Shown piece by piece: positions 32,361-33,143 of a DNA stretch of 33,143 nucleotides (position 1 is the stretch's first letter; each line of letters starts with the position of its first letter). The stretch spans positions 1 through 33,143 of the forward strand of contig RXIG01000019.1 of assembly GCA_004212155.1 (NCBI GenBank), read 5' to 3'. The notes beneath the pieces were generated by a model. That model did not search any database. It saw only the letters and a list, made by a program, of their open reading frames with translations, and was not told the origin of the DNA. The position numbers were made by a program, and so were the translations under genes. The DNA comes from an archaeon (GTDB taxonomy: Archaea > Methanobacteriota_B > Thermococci > Methanofastidiosales > NM3).

Positions 32361-33143
32361 ATGATCGAGATAACATCGCTTGACGGCAAGAGAGAGGGTA
32401 TGTTCCACCATGGTGAAACGTCGTGTACGTTTCCGGGACTGCTCACGTTCAGGAAGGATTCGATGTCTTGGGGCGCGCTTTCTATCGAGAAACCGCTTTC
32501 CTATCCATTCAGGTCGCACCTCCATGGTACCGGATTGTCGGTGACGCCGTTGCTTCGCGTCTATCCGGGCGCCCCGCCAGGCGTTGCACGCAGGCTGCAG
32601 GAGGCAAATGCATCCTTACGAGAGGGGGGAGATGTCACCACCGTCTTCCTGAGCGGCTACGACGACATCGACACAGCGTTCGTACGCTCGCTCAACGAAT
32701 CGAAGCTGTTCCTCTTTGACCTGCGGGAAGAACGAGCGTTCCTGCGTCATTTCTTCATGCTACGAAAGCGATACCCCAACGCGGTGAGCTACGTCGACTG
32801 CCCCCCAGAGACGGTCCCCGTGCTCGCGTACGCAGGTGTCGACATTTTTCCCGATACGCCACAGCATCGGGCGGAGCTTGCATCGTTTCTCGAAGACCCG
32901 ACGCCGCATTATGTCGAGATGAGGGCATGCGCATCACTTTGCGCCAAGCGGCTCCTCGACCTCCTCTACCATGAGTTCTGGGGGGAGCATGAGCCCTATG
33001 TGGCCACTCCGGACGACCAGGAGCTGTTCATATCGTCCGACTCGTTCTGGCGACCCACCGTTCGCAGATGGGAGCGCGAGGTGTCCACCAATTACGTGCC
33101 TCCCTCAAACGTCTGCGTGCTCCTCCCATGCTCGGCGCGCAAG
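32361..33143 (+). CDS. arcS: Archaeosine synthase ArcS, N-terminal part (truncated by window)
   Basis: The frame is open from the ATG at 32361 to the right edge (261 codons). It matches the N-terminal, TGT-like region of archaeosine synthase alpha subunit: ITSLDGKREGMFHH, then a degenerate transglycosylase fold with TPHYVEMRACASLCAKRLLD and the start of the conserved VLLPCSARK motif, which in complete ArcS continues KPYS. ArcS attaches lysine to preQ0 at tRNA position 15; RaSEA then converts the adduct to archaeosine. A GAGTGA sequence five bases before the ATG supports the start, with a TATA-like element around 32320-32330. An archaeal TGT paralogue is a weaker alternative, because the PCSxxKPYS motif is specific to ArcS. 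Confidence 0.85.
   Translation, partial: MIEITSLDGKREGMFHHGETSCTFPGLLTFRKDSMSWGALSIEKPLSYPFRSHLHGTGLSVTPLLRVYPGAPPGVARRLQEANASLREGGDVTTVFLSGYDDIDTAFVRSLNESKLFLFDLREERAFLRHFFMLRKRYPNAVSYVDCPPETVPVLAYAGVDIFPDTPQHRAELASFLEDPTPHYVEMRACASLCAKRLLDLLYHEFWGEHEPYVATPDDQELFISSDSFWRPTVRRWEREVSTNYVPPSNVCVLLPCSARK

Overview
The window is archaeal and very probably euryarchaeal. The evidence is the ribosomal and secretion cluster S19e, PDCD5, L39e, L31e, eIF6, LX, prefoldin alpha and FtsY; a proteasome-activating nucleotidase (PAN); both subunits of archaeosine synthase (RaSEA and the N-terminal part of ArcS); an archaeal FtsZ; an ADP-forming acetate-CoA ligase subunit; and archaeal promoters. Many genes have a TATA box about 24-29 bases before the start codon and so look leaderless. 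Others have a short leader with a GGTGAT-type Shine-Dalgarno sequence. The S-layer protein resembles the Methanococcus type. I cannot place the organism below phylum level from sequence alone.

Layout. 1-7.5 kb is an envelope-oriented stretch: a partial gene, a DUF2080 protein, a secreted S-layer protein, the wecC/wecB pair for UDP-ManNAc(A), an unknown membrane protein and a DUF368 polyprenyl-phosphate transporter, then RaSEA. 7.5-12.6 kb holds a VOC protein with a small zinc-finger protein, FtsZ, a YbjQ protein with a small membrane protein, a gamma-carbonic anhydrase-like protein, a sirtuin and a cysteine synthase. 12.7-20.4 kb has a MATE exporter and a complete uvrA-uvrC-uvrB operon on the minus strand. 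20.5-23.4 kb has a fasciclin-DUF1508 fusion, a transglutaminase-like lipoprotein and purA. 23.5-27.0 kb is the minus-strand translation operon, and 27.2-29.1 kb is a YhbY, TraB and site-2-protease group. 29.2-33.1 kb has the ADP-forming ligase alpha subunit, a small lipoprotein, PAN and the truncated ArcS.

How the genes fit together. The S-layer protein, nucleotide-sugar genes and lipid-carrier transporter could supply and decorate the cell wall. RaSEA and ArcS act on the same tRNA modification although 25 kb apart here. UvrABC is a translationally overlapped repair operon of bacterial type. The S19e-to-FtsY block couples ribosome assembly, chaperoning and protein targeting.

The genome is very compact. 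All seven convergent gene pairs end within 16 bases of each other, three of them overlapping, and at least two divergent pairs appear to share one near-symmetrical TATA element. I found no rRNA, tRNA, CRISPR array, insertion sequence or prophage. I did not find a clearly new multi-gene system. The most unusual items are the fasciclin-DUF1508 fusion with a perfect inverted repeat in its promoter, a UvrC lacking its C-terminal helix-hairpin-helix domain, a cysteine-rich tail on the cysteine synthase, and a PAN with a TTG start and altered key motifs.
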